Source: Christensenellaceae bacterium
GTDB lineage: Bacteria > Bacillota > Clostridia > Christensenellales > Aristaeellaceae
Length of the DNA: 64,000 nucleotides
NCBI GenBank assembly: GCA_020025205.1
Contig: JAHHSO010000003.1
Location: 1-64,000 of the forward strand
Reading direction: 5' to 3'
Shown here: piece by piece, positions 1 to 8,502 of the stretch
Position numbering within the stretch: position 1 is the first letter of the stretch
How the letters are laid out: every line of letters begins with the position of its first letter
Notes under the pieces: generated by a model
Seen by the model: only the letters and a program-made list of their open reading frames with translations
Told to the model about the DNA's origin: nothing
Database searches by the model: none
Program-made: the position numbers and the translations under genes

Positions 1-1003
1 CAAATGGTGCCAGTCGTGCGCCGCAGGAAATCAGAATGCTCTTCGCGGTTTTGCCCGCAGCGAGCTTGTATTTCTTATACTGACGCACAGCAAAGTGATC
101 CGGCTTTTCTTGTTCCAGTCTTTCGAAGTTCAAATCAACGATGTTTTTGTACCCTTCGTCCTCCTCTCTCACCTCCATTGTGTTAATCATCTCAACGAGC
201 GTCGCCATGTTTCTCTCCTCTTCCGGCGCTTCATAGTAAATGTAGCCAACAAGAGCCGTATAGAGCAGCACTTCCGCCTTTTCCCAGAAATCGTCTCCGC
301 TCTTGCCTTCACCTTTGGTATTCTTGATGATGCAGTTGACCAGTTTCAAAATATCCTTTTCCGAATGGATATAGGCGAAGGGATTGTAGTGCATCGACTT
401 TTTGAAGTTGATGGTATTGAATATCCTTATGCGATAGCCCTTCTTTCTGAGCAGCTCGCCGCACTTGATGACAATGTCGCCCTTCGGATCGGTAACGACA
501 TAGGAAGAATGGCACTGCATCAGGTTTGGAGTCAGCCAGAAGCGGGTTTTACCAGAGCCTGATCCTCCGATCAGGAGGACATTTTTGTTTCTGGCCGTTT
601 TAGGGTCTTTGGGGCGGCCGTTCATGGTAAGCCGTTCTGTCTGCGTCAAGATCACATTATTGGCAAACACAGGGTCAATGAACGGTTCAATATCTTTGTC
701 CGTGCCCCATCTGGCTGAACCATATTCGCTTCCATGCCGATACTTTTTCGCATTCTTTGTTTTGAAGTACACGGCTGCACGAATCAATGCCGCCATTAAA
801 ATACCCACATAGATGTCCTGCGGATTCAAACTGGGCAGCGGATTTTCAAAGACTTGCAAAAGCGTTTCCGAGAAGTGAATGAGCCGCGTCCACTCATCCG
901 CACCTTCAGCAATTCTCCAAGCCTCACCAATCTTTGTGCCGCAAAGAGTGATGAATAAATACGGCAGGTTCTTCATGATCTGCCGCTTTGTCTTTATCTG
1001 CAC
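1..1003 (-). CDS. VirD4/TraG-type conjugal coupling protein, partial (C-terminus beyond window edge)
   Basis: Type IV coupling protein: an inner-membrane ATPase that docks the relaxosome onto the mating channel. The frame is open to the left edge, giving about 334 N-terminal residues. Visible features are two hydrophobic N-terminal segments (about 10-27 and 63-80), the family signature RHGSEYGSARWG near residue 90, a Walker A loop GGSGSGKT at 146-153, and VTDPKGD shortly after it. I place the start at GTG (1003-1001), not at the ATG at 976, because AAGGAG sits 8 bases before the GTG and the extra residues match the usual start of this family. That start overlaps the end of the pcfB-like gene, so the two are translationally coupled. 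Confidence 0.93.
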   Translation of the reverse strand, partial: MQIKTKRQIMKNLPYLFITLCGTKIGEAWRIAEGADEWTRLIHFSETLLQVFENPLPSLNPQDIYVGILMAALIRAAVYFKTKNAKKYRHGSEYGSARWGTDKDIEPFIDPVFANNVILTQTERLTMNGRPKDPKTARNKNVLLIGGSGSGKTRFWLTPNLMQCHSSYVVTDPKGDIVIKCGELLRKKGYRIRIFNTINFKKSMHYNPFAYIHSEKDILKLVNCIIKNTKGEGKSGDDFWEKAEVLLYTALVGYIYYEAPEEERNMATLVEMINTMEVREEDEGYKNIVDLNFERLEQEKPDHFAVRQYKKYKLAAGKTAKSILISCGARLAPF

Positions 1004-1455
1004 ACTTCTCTCTCCTTATGCTTTTCACGCTTCGGAGTCAGAGTCGCAGTCAGGTCTTTGAGTTGTGCCATGAGCGACGGACGCTCCTGCGTCTTTACCT
1101 TCTTATTGGCGTACTCGCTGAGTGCCGCCTGCAAAGCATCTGCATCGCGTGACTTAAAGAAGATCAGATACCGCGTATTCTCTCCTTTTATCTTTTTGAT
1201 GGCGTAATCCACGCCATAATGCCGTGCAATCTTTTCAAAGCCTTTCGCATCAGAATCCGTCAGCTCTACGTTAGAAACGCCCTGATTCTGTCCGACCAGA
1301 TGCCTGACCGTCTGTTTGCCGCGATAATGTACACCATTCTGCACATTCTTCCTGTGTGCCAGATATTTGGAAATCGCCTCCTTCATGATGCGTCCAGTCA
1401 TTTTTGTCGTATTAACAGCCAGTGTCAGGCTTCTCTGCTCTACTTCTTCCTGCAA
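994..1455 (-). CDS. PcfB-like conjugation accessory protein (DUF3801)
   Basis: A 153-residue basic protein resembling PcfB of conjugative elements, a small protein that in enterococcal pheromone plasmids works with the coupling protein PcfC to recruit the relaxase complex. The start is TTG, preceded by AAGGAGGG at ideal spacing; the N-terminus (MQEEVEQRSLTLAVNTTKMT) is characteristic of the family. Its stop overlaps the GTG of the downstream coupling gene by about 10 bases, a common arrangement for these two partners. A weak GC-rich hairpin separates it from the upstream adhesin gene. The C-terminal third is rich in Lys, Arg and Glu. No catalytic motif is visible, so a scaffold role is the best inference. 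Confidence 0.88.
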   Translation of the reverse strand: MQEEVEQRSLTLAVNTTKMTGRIMKEAISKYLAHRKNVQNGVHYRGKQTVRHLVGQNQGVSNVELTDSDAKGFEKIARHYGVDYAIKKIKGENTRYLIFFKSRDADALQAALSEYANKKVKTQERPSLMAQLKDLTATLTPKREKHKEREVCR

Positions 1456-1481
1456 AAAGCTCCCTCCTTTCCTTCTATATT

Positions 1482-1505
1482 AAAAAACGCCGCGTCACGG
1501 CGGCA
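1482..1505 (-). terminator. Probable terminator after the adhesin gene
   Basis: Read on the minus strand, a short GC-rich hairpin (CGCCG/CGGCG) is followed by TTTTTT. It lies between the stop of the adhesin gene and the TTG start of the pcfB-like gene, so it may reduce read-through from the highly structured surface-protein gene into the transfer genes. Confidence 0.5.
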
Positions 1506-1532
1506 CACCAGAAAACCAGATCATATTTGTCC

Positions 1533-4500
1533 TTACTTCTTTCTGTACCCGATTACGGCCAGCACTGCGGCAGAGAGCATCATCAGCACACCCACCGACA
1601 TCATCGGCGTCCACGGGATCTCCACGCCCGTCTGAATCACCTGGTCATCTTCTTCTGCCGGATAGTTGACCAGACGGCGCATTTCATCCGGCACCACATA
1701 GCGGTCATCGATGACAATATGAATCGTTTCATCCGTACAGTCATATCCATCCGCAGCTTCAATTTCGCGGATCACATATGTGCCCGGAAGAAGATCTGTC
1801 GCATGAACAATGCCGTCCTTATCTGAAACCATTTCATAGAGAACGCCATATTCATCCTCAATGGTGAACTTGGCTCCTTGAAGCGGCCTTCCGTTTTCAT
1901 CCACCTTCAGGAATTCGTAATGATCCGGGATATTCACACAGCAGATCGGTTCCGGTTCTCTCCAGCTTTCGTCCACATGCAGGAATACGTCTTCCATGCG
2001 GCTGTAACCCTCCGGTGCTTTGGATTCACGGATAATCCAGTCACCTACAGCAATCTTTGTAAAGACAAACTCGCCTTTTTCATTGCTGGTCACTGTTTCA
2101 ACGATCTCCTCGGTTTCCGCATTGAGCAAACAGAACTCAACACCTTCCAGATACCTGCCGCTGGTATCCACCTTGATGCAGTGCATCTTTCGGCGCTCGT
2201 TGGTGATTACAGCAATCGGCTCCTTGGGATTGATGAACGTGCCATCTACCGTCAGTTCAACTTCAATTTCCGACTCGTAATAGTACGGAAGCGGTTTCGT
2301 TTCTCTGATTTTGTACTTGCCATACGGGATTTTCTCAAACGTAACGACACCCTGTTCATCCGAAACGGCAGTCATCAGCTTCACACCGTTCTGCTTAAAC
2401 AGGCCGAACTCCACGCCTTCAAGCGGCTTCTGGATTTCGTCTGTTTTCCTGATTTGTACCCTCGTGCAGTCATCCCGGATTTCAGCATCACCTGTTACGC
2501 TGCCATCCTCATGCACTGTGAATGTCATTTCAGCTGTGTTCAGTTCGTACCCAGATGGTGCAAGGACTTCCTTAAACGTATACCTGCCGGGAACAACCGG
2601 AATATCCGGGATTTCTCCGTTTTCATCCGTATAGGCTCTGTAAATCACCTCTCCAGCCTCATTCCTTACCTCAATCAGCGCGCCGGGCAGTGCTTCATTT
2701 CCCGTAATGTCCTTCTTGGTCAGCTTCACATGTGCGCAGATGATTTCATCCTGCACCGCCTCTGTCAATTCAACAGAGATTACATTGTTCTTTTCCATCT
2801 CAGGATCAAGCGTCACCGGGAAAGCATTGGGGTTGATCTTCCAGCCGTCCGGTGCTCTCAGTTCCTTCAAATAATAGCTTCCATGCGGATACCGACCGGA
2901 AAACACCAGTATGCCATTCGCATCGGTCGCCCCTGCATCCAGCATCGTATCAGCAGGCAGCATATTTTCGCCATACACAATCGGCTCTGCATTGAACAGG
3001 CCGAATACGAAGCCCTCACCCGGCACATGTTCAAAAGTCTGCCGGATATTCTCGCCATCTTCAACCGTTGTGAGAATCTCTTTTTCCTTTCTCAGCTTGA
3101 TTTCAGCAGGCAGATAGACATTTTCAGCTTCCATCGTGATCTGCACCAGCGGCGTTTTGTGATCCTCAAAGGTCAGCGTGACTTCATGCGGCGTCGAATC
3201 CAGCGCATAGCCCGCCGGTGCTTTCGTTTCAACAAGCACATACTTGCCCAGTGGCAGCTTCTTGGAAGCATCCATACCTGAATCCGTCGTCACAATCGTA
3301 TCTGCAACGTCGTTCTGTTCAAAGAACACCGTTCCATCCGGACCGACGATCTGTTCAGCGGCCCGCACTTCAAACGCTGCGCCTGCAAGAGGCTTCATCT
3401 CAAAAACAGGCCGATGCGCTTCCAGTCCCAGCAGATTGCTTTCTTCAAAGCCCGTCAGCTGCAATCCTGTTTTCTCTACCTGAATCTGTCCCATGACCGG
3501 ATCGTTTTCAACCTCAACTTCATAGGTTTTTCCGTCCTCAAAGGCATTGATTTCAGTCACGAAATGCCTGTCCACATATCCGGCTGGAACCTTTGTTTCT
3601 TCTACCCGATAAGTGCCCCACTCCAGCCAGTCCGTTTCAGCATAGCCGGTTTCATCCGTTGTGATGACTGCGGCAACTTTTCCCAGACCTTTTCCGTCAG
3701 CAGACTGAGGCACAGATACCCTTGTGATGGTAAACTCTACCCCAGCAAGCGGCTTTTTCGTGCCGCTATCACGCTTTGCGATGCGGATCTTGGATGTACT
3801 TTCCAGATTAGGAATGACAGCTTCCGCTTCAACGACCGGTGTGTCCGCATTCTCATAAGCCAGTGTAAGTTCTGTCTTTTCACTGCTGATGATATAGCCT
3901 TCCGGAGCCTTCGTTTCGGTAAGAAGATATTTGCCCAGCGGAAGCATTCGGGTCACGGCTTCGCCATTCTTTCCCGTTGTGATTGTATCCACCAGTTTGT
4001 CCCGGTCATAAACCTTTGTTCCATCGCCTGCGAAGATGTCTTCTGCGGCGCGCACCTCAAATACAGCGCCGGAAAGCAGTCTGTCCGCATGGGTCGTTCC
4101 CGTCTTTCTGATCTTGATTTTACCTGTAATGGCAGTGTTTTCAGCATTGACGGTATACGTCTTTCCGTCTTCCTTGGCTTCAATCTCCGTAACGAAATGC
4201 ACTTTGACGTAGCCGGCAGGAACTTTCGTTTCCTCCACCCGATAAGTGCCCCATTCCAGCCATCCTGTTTCTGCGCAGCCGGTTTCATTCGTTACCAGAA
4301 CGGATACGGTTTCCGCCGTTCCATGATCTGACAGCCGCGTAACCGTAAACTCTGCCCCAGCAAGCGGTTTCTTGGAGGTGCTGTCCTTTTTGACGATGCG
4401 GATTTTCGCTGTGATTTGCTCATTGGCAAATGCAGCCTGTGCCGTGCCGCCAGCCGTCACCGTGATGGTCTGTGAGTTGGGCACAGACACCAGATACCCT

Positions 4501-6656
4501 TCCGGTGCAGACACTTCGCGCAGCGTATACACGCCCGGCGTCAAGTTGGAAAACGTCACATTTCCGTCCTTTCCCGTCGTTTGTCTGCCAATTACGCCGC
4601 CATTCGCACCAATCAGCTCAAAAACCGCGCCTGTCAACGCCTTTCCGGACTGCTTGTCCGTTTTATGCACGATGATGTTCCCTTGCGGCACGTCAAAGGA
4701 TACCGTCACTTTCTTCATCGGGTACGGATTTCCGTCTTGCGGAATCAGGATTTTCTGAATGTCCGCATTCGGCACACCAATGAGAAAATTCGCCTCTTCA
4801 TCCGGCGAAGAGATGGACTCCGCTTCAAACGACAACCGGGTTCCTGCTGCCTTGACAGTAACCGTATCGCCGCTGTGCAGATAGTAATACGTCCCATCAC
4901 TTCCTGCCGAGTTGCCCGAAAGCGTTCCTGCCGATTTTGAAATGCGAATCCGATCTGCGTCTGTCTTGAGCGTCACCGTGCCGGAGATCATCCCGTCTGC
5001 ATAGCTGGCCGACTTGCCGCTTACAGTGATTTCTCCGGTAATGCTTCCTCTGGCAATGCCTTCGGCAGCCAGCCAGCGTGCGTAATCCAGATATATGCCC
5101 GGAGCCTGATCCCGCGCCCTGTAAAACTCGTCCATCCGCCAGTAATCGCGCACATACTGCGCGCCTTCCAGCTGCTTAATGACTTCGCGAATGGCAAACT
5201 GTCCGGCCACGCGGCTCCACTGATCGTTGGATGCATCTCCGCGATCCAGCACCATATACGGATAGGTATGGCGCATCACCCAGCCAATGGCGTGCATGGT
5301 TTCCGGCCTAAAGATGATGCCGGAATAGCCCGGTGTTCTTGCATACCCTTCCAGATTGACGATCTCATAAGGTCCCGATTCAGTATGCTTGGTTCCCGGT
5401 GAGTTCATCGTATGCTCCAGACAGTACACTGTATGGCCATTCAGATAATGCGGCGTCGCATAGATCGTTCCATGACCCGACAGTTTCGCAATCTGTTTAT
5501 ACTCACTGTCATGGCCTGAATTGGCATACTGATTCGTCTGTCCTGCACTGAACTGTCCAATGCTTCCATACCCTTTTCTGAGCGAAAACCCGCCGTCTGA
5601 CGCATACAGCGCAGGCGGAAGATCCTCCAGCGCATAGTCCGTCGGGTCGTAATCCTGCGCATACGCTGGGAGAACGTCCTCTGCCAGCACATGGATTGTG
5701 GCTGTGCTCGTCTCTATCATGCTGCCATCTGCATCAGTGGGGCCAAACATGTAACTCACTTCATACCAGATGCGTCCCTGTCCATCTTTCAGGATGTTTT
5801 CAATCCGCACATTGGCATCGCAGACAAAATATCCCTCAAAAAGCTCATCCTCAAAGCCCGCCGTTTCATCCACATTCGAGTATGCACGTGTAAACGGCGT
5901 CACACTGACAAATTCACCCGGCTGAATCACTTCTTCTGGCTGAACAATCTCCTCGCTCTGTGTTTCCTCTTCCTGGATTAAGTTCTCGTCTTCCTCGCTG
6001 GCTGTCTCGTCCGTGATTACCTCTCCTTCCTGCTCGCTTTCCGGCGTATCCAGCATCTGTCCAGAAATGAAAAAAACGGGCATCAAGCCCGCTTCTGTTT
6101 CCATCATGATGGATTCGCCCATTGCCCACTCTCCATCTTCCATCAGCAGAATCAGCGCATTCTCCCCAGCATATCCCATTTGAATGCCGCCTGCTTCTGT
6201 CCAGAAAAAGACCTGCAGACTGCCTTGAGCATACCCTGTCGCCAGCAGCACAGCGCTTTCATCTGCTAAAAAGAAAGGCTCTGACTGTTCTGCATCCCAG
6301 AAGATCATCGCCGGCACAACCGTTTGCACGTAGGCATATCCCTGACTTTCGATGACTCCCTGTAAAACTGATATGCCTTCTTCCTCTTGTGTGTCCTCTT
6401 CCGAGGGGGCTTCCTGTACAATTTCACTCTCACTCCATTCTATCGGTGCCGTTTCTCCCGGCGTCGTTTCTTCCGGCTCTTCTGGTTTTGCTTCCTCATC
6501 AGGAAGCGCATCCAGCTCTGCATATTCTTCTTCCTGCACGGGCACTTCTGTCAGCACCTCGCTGATCTCTTCTGCCTGTACCAAACAAGCCGTCAGTGCA
6601 AATACAGACAAGAGCATCCATGCAGCAGCCCGCTTTTCCGTTCGTCGAAATCTCAT
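1533..6656 (-). CDS. Thioester-domain, Cna-B/SpaA repeat surface adhesin with sortase signal
   Basis: A 1707-residue cell-wall adhesin. Order: signal peptide (about 1-28, ending LVQA); an acidic Glu/Pro-rich stretch to 95; SH3-like beta segments about 100-200 and 250-330; a thioester domain about 380-530 with Cys412 (HTVYCLEH) and Gln486 (AGQFAIREVI) as candidate cross-link residues; about ten Cna-B/SpaA-type domains (about 655-1665), with KTD/KKD lysines and E-T-x-x-P-x-G-Y strands typical of intramolecular isopeptide bonds; and a C-terminal signal with IQTG at 1674-1677, a hydrophobic segment and an RKK tail. IQTG replaces canonical LPxTG. The neighbouring class B sortase, 13 bases upstream, is the likely anchoring enzyme. 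The ATG follows GAGGAGG by 8 bases. Target ligand unknown. Confidence 0.93.
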   Translation of the reverse strand: MRFRRTEKRAAAWMLLSVFALTACLVQAEEISEVLTEVPVQEEEYAELDALPDEEAKPEEPEETTPGETAPIEWSESEIVQEAPSEEDTQEEEGISVLQGVIESQGYAYVQTVVPAMIFWDAEQSEPFFLADESAVLLATGYAQGSLQVFFWTEAGGIQMGYAGENALILLMEDGEWAMGESIMMETEAGLMPVFFISGQMLDTPESEQEGEVITDETASEEDENLIQEEETQSEEIVQPEEVIQPGEFVSVTPFTRAYSNVDETAGFEDELFEGYFVCDANVRIENILKDGQGRIWYEVSYMFGPTDADGSMIETSTATIHVLAEDVLPAYAQDYDPTDYALEDLPPALYASDGGFSLRKGYGSIGQFSAGQTNQYANSGHDSEYKQIAKLSGHGTIYATPHYLNGHTVYCLEHTMNSPGTKHTESGPYEIVNLEGYARTPGYSGIIFRPETMHAIGWVMRHTYPYMVLDRGDASNDQWSRVAGQFAIREVIKQLEGAQYVRDYWRMDEFYRARDQAPGIYLDYARWLAAEGIARGSITGEITVSGKSASYADGMISGTVTLKTDADRIRISKSAGTLSGNSAGSDGTYYYLHSGDTVTVKAAGTRLSFEAESISSPDEEANFLIGVPNADIQKILIPQDGNPYPMKKVTVSFDVPQGNIIVHKTDKQSGKALTGAVFELIGANGGVIGRQTTGKDGNVTFSNLTPGVYTLREVSAPEGYLVSVPNSQTITVTAGGTAQAAFANEQITAKIRIVKKDSTSKKPLAGAEFTVTRLSDHGTAETVSVLVTNETGCAETGWLEWGTYRVEETKVPAGYVKVHFVTEIEAKEDGKTYTVNAENTAITGKIKIRKTGTTHADRLLSGAVFEVRAAEDIFAGDGTKVYDRDKLVDTITTGKNGEAVTRMLPLGKYLLTETKAPEGYIISSEKTELTLAYENADTPVVEAEAVIPNLESTSKIRIAKRDSGTKKPLAGVEFTITRVSVPQSADGKGLGKVAAVITTDETGYAETDWLEWGTYRVEETKVPAGYVDRHFVTEINAFEDGKTYEVEVENDPVMGQIQVEKTGLQLTGFEESNLLGLEAHRPVFEMKPLAGAAFEVRAAEQIVGPDGTVFFEQNDVADTIVTTDSGMDASKKLPLGKYVLVETKAPAGYALDSTPHEVTLTFEDHKTPLVQITMEAENVYLPAEIKLRKEKEILTTVEDGENIRQTFEHVPGEGFVFGLFNAEPIVYGENMLPADTMLDAGATDANGILVFSGRYPHGSYYLKELRAPDGWKINPNAFPVTLDPEMEKNNVISVELTEAVQDEIICAHVKLTKKDITGNEALPGALIEVRNEAGEVIYRAYTDENGEIPDIPVVPGRYTFKEVLAPSGYELNTAEMTFTVHEDGSVTGDAEIRDDCTRVQIRKTDEIQKPLEGVEFGLFKQNGVKLMTAVSDEQGVVTFEKIPYGKYKIRETKPLPYYYESEIEVELTVDGTFINPKEPIAVITNERRKMHCIKVDTSGRYLEGVEFCLLNAETEEIVETVTSNEKGEFVFTKIAVGDWIIRESKAPEGYSRMEDVFLHVDESWREPEPICCVNIPDHYEFLKVDENGRPLQGAKFTIEDEYGVLYEMVSDKDGIVHATDLLPGTYVIREIEAADGYDCTDETIHIVIDDRYVVPDEMRRLVNYPAEEDDQVIQTGVEIPWTPMMSVGVLMMLSAAVLAVIGYRKK

Positions 6657-6669
6657 CGTGCGTTCCTCC

Positions 6670-7488
6670 TCACTGTTCAGCCGCCATGACGATCAGGCGT
6701 CCGTCTTCTCCGCCGTAGCTGCGGTCACAGGTAATCAGCGTCACGATGTGATCTGTCGGCTGAACGCCTGTATCGTACAAAGCACACCGTTTCGCACGGG
6801 CAATGTAATTGGCAAATGCTTCGTCGTTGGGAAAATCCGTTTTCGACGGATTCCAGTCGCCAATGCTCATGTTGATGACAGCAAAGATCGTATACGCTCT
6901 CCTGTGTTCCGGCGTATCCAAATACACGGTTTTATGCGCTTCCCAGAACTCAGGATTCTTATACTGCATAAGTGGCGTAAACATCTTGTCTTTGGCCCGC
7001 ATGTGATGACCGTAAATGGCGATGTTTCTTCCGGGCGTTTCATAGTCTGCATCACCCAGCGAAAAGAGCGTACCTACTGCACTTTCCTTGCCCGAAAACG
7101 TGTGACCGAGGTAATAATCCGGATCATCCGTCTTGACCACAGGATAATCAATAGGCGTTCCCGGAATGGTCAGCCAAGCCGCAATATCCGCATTGGTCTT
7201 CCGGCAGGCTGCCCAGTCCACGGCCATCTGAGAAGATTCATGAGGGGTTTCTAAAGTCTCCTGTGCGGACAGGAGCCTCTCTTCTTCTTGCACAGGCGGC
7301 ATTGGAGACACCTCCGCTTGAGAAGACTCTTCGTTTTCTTTTTTCAGTTCTTCATACTCCTTCATGTCCCGGTCAATCTGCACGCTCCATGTTCTTACAG
7401 GCCAAATGACTGCAAAAAATCCGGCAACGAAAAAAAGCGCCGCCAAGATATACATCATCAGCTGCGCTTTGGGTTTATTCAGTTTCAT
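6670..7488 (-). CDS. srtB: Class B sortase
   Basis: A 272-residue membrane-anchored transpeptidase that cleaves a C-terminal sorting signal and links the substrate to peptidoglycan or to another pilin. One N-terminal membrane helix (about 9-30) is followed by a charged linker. The catalytic triad is visible as His161 (YGHHM), Cys254 (LITCDRSY) and Arg264 (DGRLIV). The spacing and the NIAIYGHHM/TLITCD motifs are those of the class B branch carried by conjugative elements. The adhesin gene begins 13 bases after its stop, so the pair is almost certainly cotranscribed and enzyme and substrate are matched. The Shine-Dalgarno AAGGAG lies rather far (14 bases) from the ATG, but no closer in-frame start exists. 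Confidence 0.94.
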   Translation of the reverse strand: MKLNKPKAQLMMYILAALFFVAGFFAVIWPVRTWSVQIDRDMKEYEELKKENEESSQAEVSPMPPVQEEERLLSAQETLETPHESSQMAVDWAACRKTNADIAAWLTIPGTPIDYPVVKTDDPDYYLGHTFSGKESAVGTLFSLGDADYETPGRNIAIYGHHMRAKDKMFTPLMQYKNPEFWEAHKTVYLDTPEHRRAYTIFAVINMSIGDWNPSKTDFPNDEAFANYIARAKRCALYDTGVQPTDHIVTLITCDRSYGGEDGRLIVMAAEQ

Positions 7489-7531
7489 TCTGTGTCTGCC
7501 TTCTCCTTTCTTTTTTGATGGTCTGGCTTTT

Positions 7532-7573
7532 TCAAAGCGGTTCCAGAATCCGCCTGATCAGATATCTGCGCAT
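7532..7573 (-). CDS. Possible 13-residue peptide between the replication gene and sortase
   Basis: A tiny open frame encoding MRRYLIRRILEPL, with an ATG 6-7 bases after AAAGGAG, sits in the 100-base gap between the DUF6017 gene and the sortase. The peptide is strongly basic and amphipathic. It could be a real small protein, a leader peptide coupling translation to the sortase gene, or chance. I do not recognise it. The good ribosome site is the only support. Confidence 0.35.
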   Translation of the reverse strand: MRRYLIRRILEPL

Positions 7574-7591
7574 TGTCTTCTCCTTTCGTGA

Positions 7592-8482
7592 TTATTCAAC
7601 GCCTGCAAACAAATCTTCCTCGTCGTATTCGTGATTAAATTCTGCACGGTGGTAATTGGTCATGGTAACAGGTGCATTAAACAGCACTGTGAGCAGGTAT
7701 TTTTTGATGTTGCGAATCTTTGTCCGATTGTTCTCCAAAGATTCAAACACGTATTGGATATGGCGGCTGTTCAGCTTCTCGAAGCGTTCGCGCACAGCAT
7801 CTGCCGAATACACCGTCCCACCAATGTTAATTGTCCCCGAATGCTTGCAGCGCATCTCCGCAATCAGCTCAACCATTTCATCCAGCTGTTCACGGCTATA
7901 TTTATCCAGCAGCTCGTAATATCCGATGTCCACCTGAACATGTCCAATCATCAAATTCAGATCAAAAGCATTCACCGGCGGTTCCATCTCTTCACATCCA
8001 TCACCATGATTCGATTGATAAGGATTTGTTCCATGGGTAATCGATTTATGGGTCTTTATTGGATTAGTATTTAATTGTGCCGGGTTTTCCGTATCCGGGT
8101 CATCCATATCCGGGTTTCCCGTATCTGGACACTCCGTATCCGGGGCATCTGTATCCGGGGTTCCTGGATCTGGCTTGTTTTCTTTTTTCTGCGGGCGTTC
8201 GTAAATGGTGTACTCCGTATCCTTGATTCGCCCTTTTTCATCACGCCTCTGTTCTCTGGTCAGATATCCGGCCATCTCCAATTCTTTCAGCGTCGTGCCA
8301 ATACTCTCCACGCCTTCCTTGGAAATCGCCGCCAATCCTCTGGTGGTGTAGTTCCAGTCATCTGGCAACGGGAGAATCATCGACAACAGCCCTTTTGCTT
8401 TGAGAGAAATATTTTTGTCCTTCAAGTGATAGTTGCTCATGACCGTATATCCCCGATTTTTCTCAACACGAAATATACCCAC
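7592..8482 (-). CDS. DUF6017/RepA-N-like replication initiator or HTH protein
   Basis: A 296-residue DNA-binding protein of the kind found beside parAB in ICEs of Clostridia. Residues about 1-95 form a winged-helix domain resembling RepA-N/primosomal initiators (LSLKAKGLL...LPDDWNYTTRGLA...TTLKELEMAGYLTR pattern). Residues about 105-135 are a degenerate PDT-rich repeat linker encoded by 15-base units. Residues about 170-296 match the C-terminal DUF6017 region. The start is GTG after GGGGGAG at good spacing. Family knowledge suggests a role in element replication or maintenance, but the biochemical activity is not established and I infer it only from context with ParA/ParB. Confidence 0.82.
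   Translation of the reverse strand: MGIFRVEKNRGYTVMSNYHLKDKNISLKAKGLLSMILPLPDDWNYTTRGLAAISKEGVESIGTTLKELEMAGYLTREQRRDEKGRIKDTEYTIYERPQKKENKPDPGTPDTDAPDTECPDTGNPDMDDPDTENPAQLNTNPIKTHKSITHGTNPYQSNHGDGCEEMEPPVNAFDLNLMIGHVQVDIGYYELLDKYSREQLDEMVELIAEMRCKHSGTINIGGTVYSADAVRERFEKLNSRHIQYVFESLENNRTKIRNIKKYLLTVLFNAPVTMTNYHRAEFNHEYDEEDLFAGVE
8085..8174 (-). repeat. Six degenerate 15-base tandem repeats inside the DUF6017 gene
   Basis: Six consecutive 15-base units (8085, 8100, 8115, 8130, 8145, 8160) share the core GTATCCGGG on the plus strand and encode variations of PDT-x-x on the minus strand. They form the linker between the DNA-binding and C-terminal domains. Repeats that keep frame can vary in number without breaking the gene. 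Confidence 0.85.
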
Positions 8483-8502
8483 TCAACTCTCCCCCTTTGT
8501 TC

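Noticed and set aside
1878..3281. 467-codon plus-strand frame opposite the adhesin gene
   Set aside because: Antisense to Cna-B repeats; mirrors their repetitive composition and has no ribosome site or signature.
8085..8174. Repeat array considered as a CRISPR
   Set aside because: Units are contiguous 15-base coding repeats without spacers, lying inside a gene.
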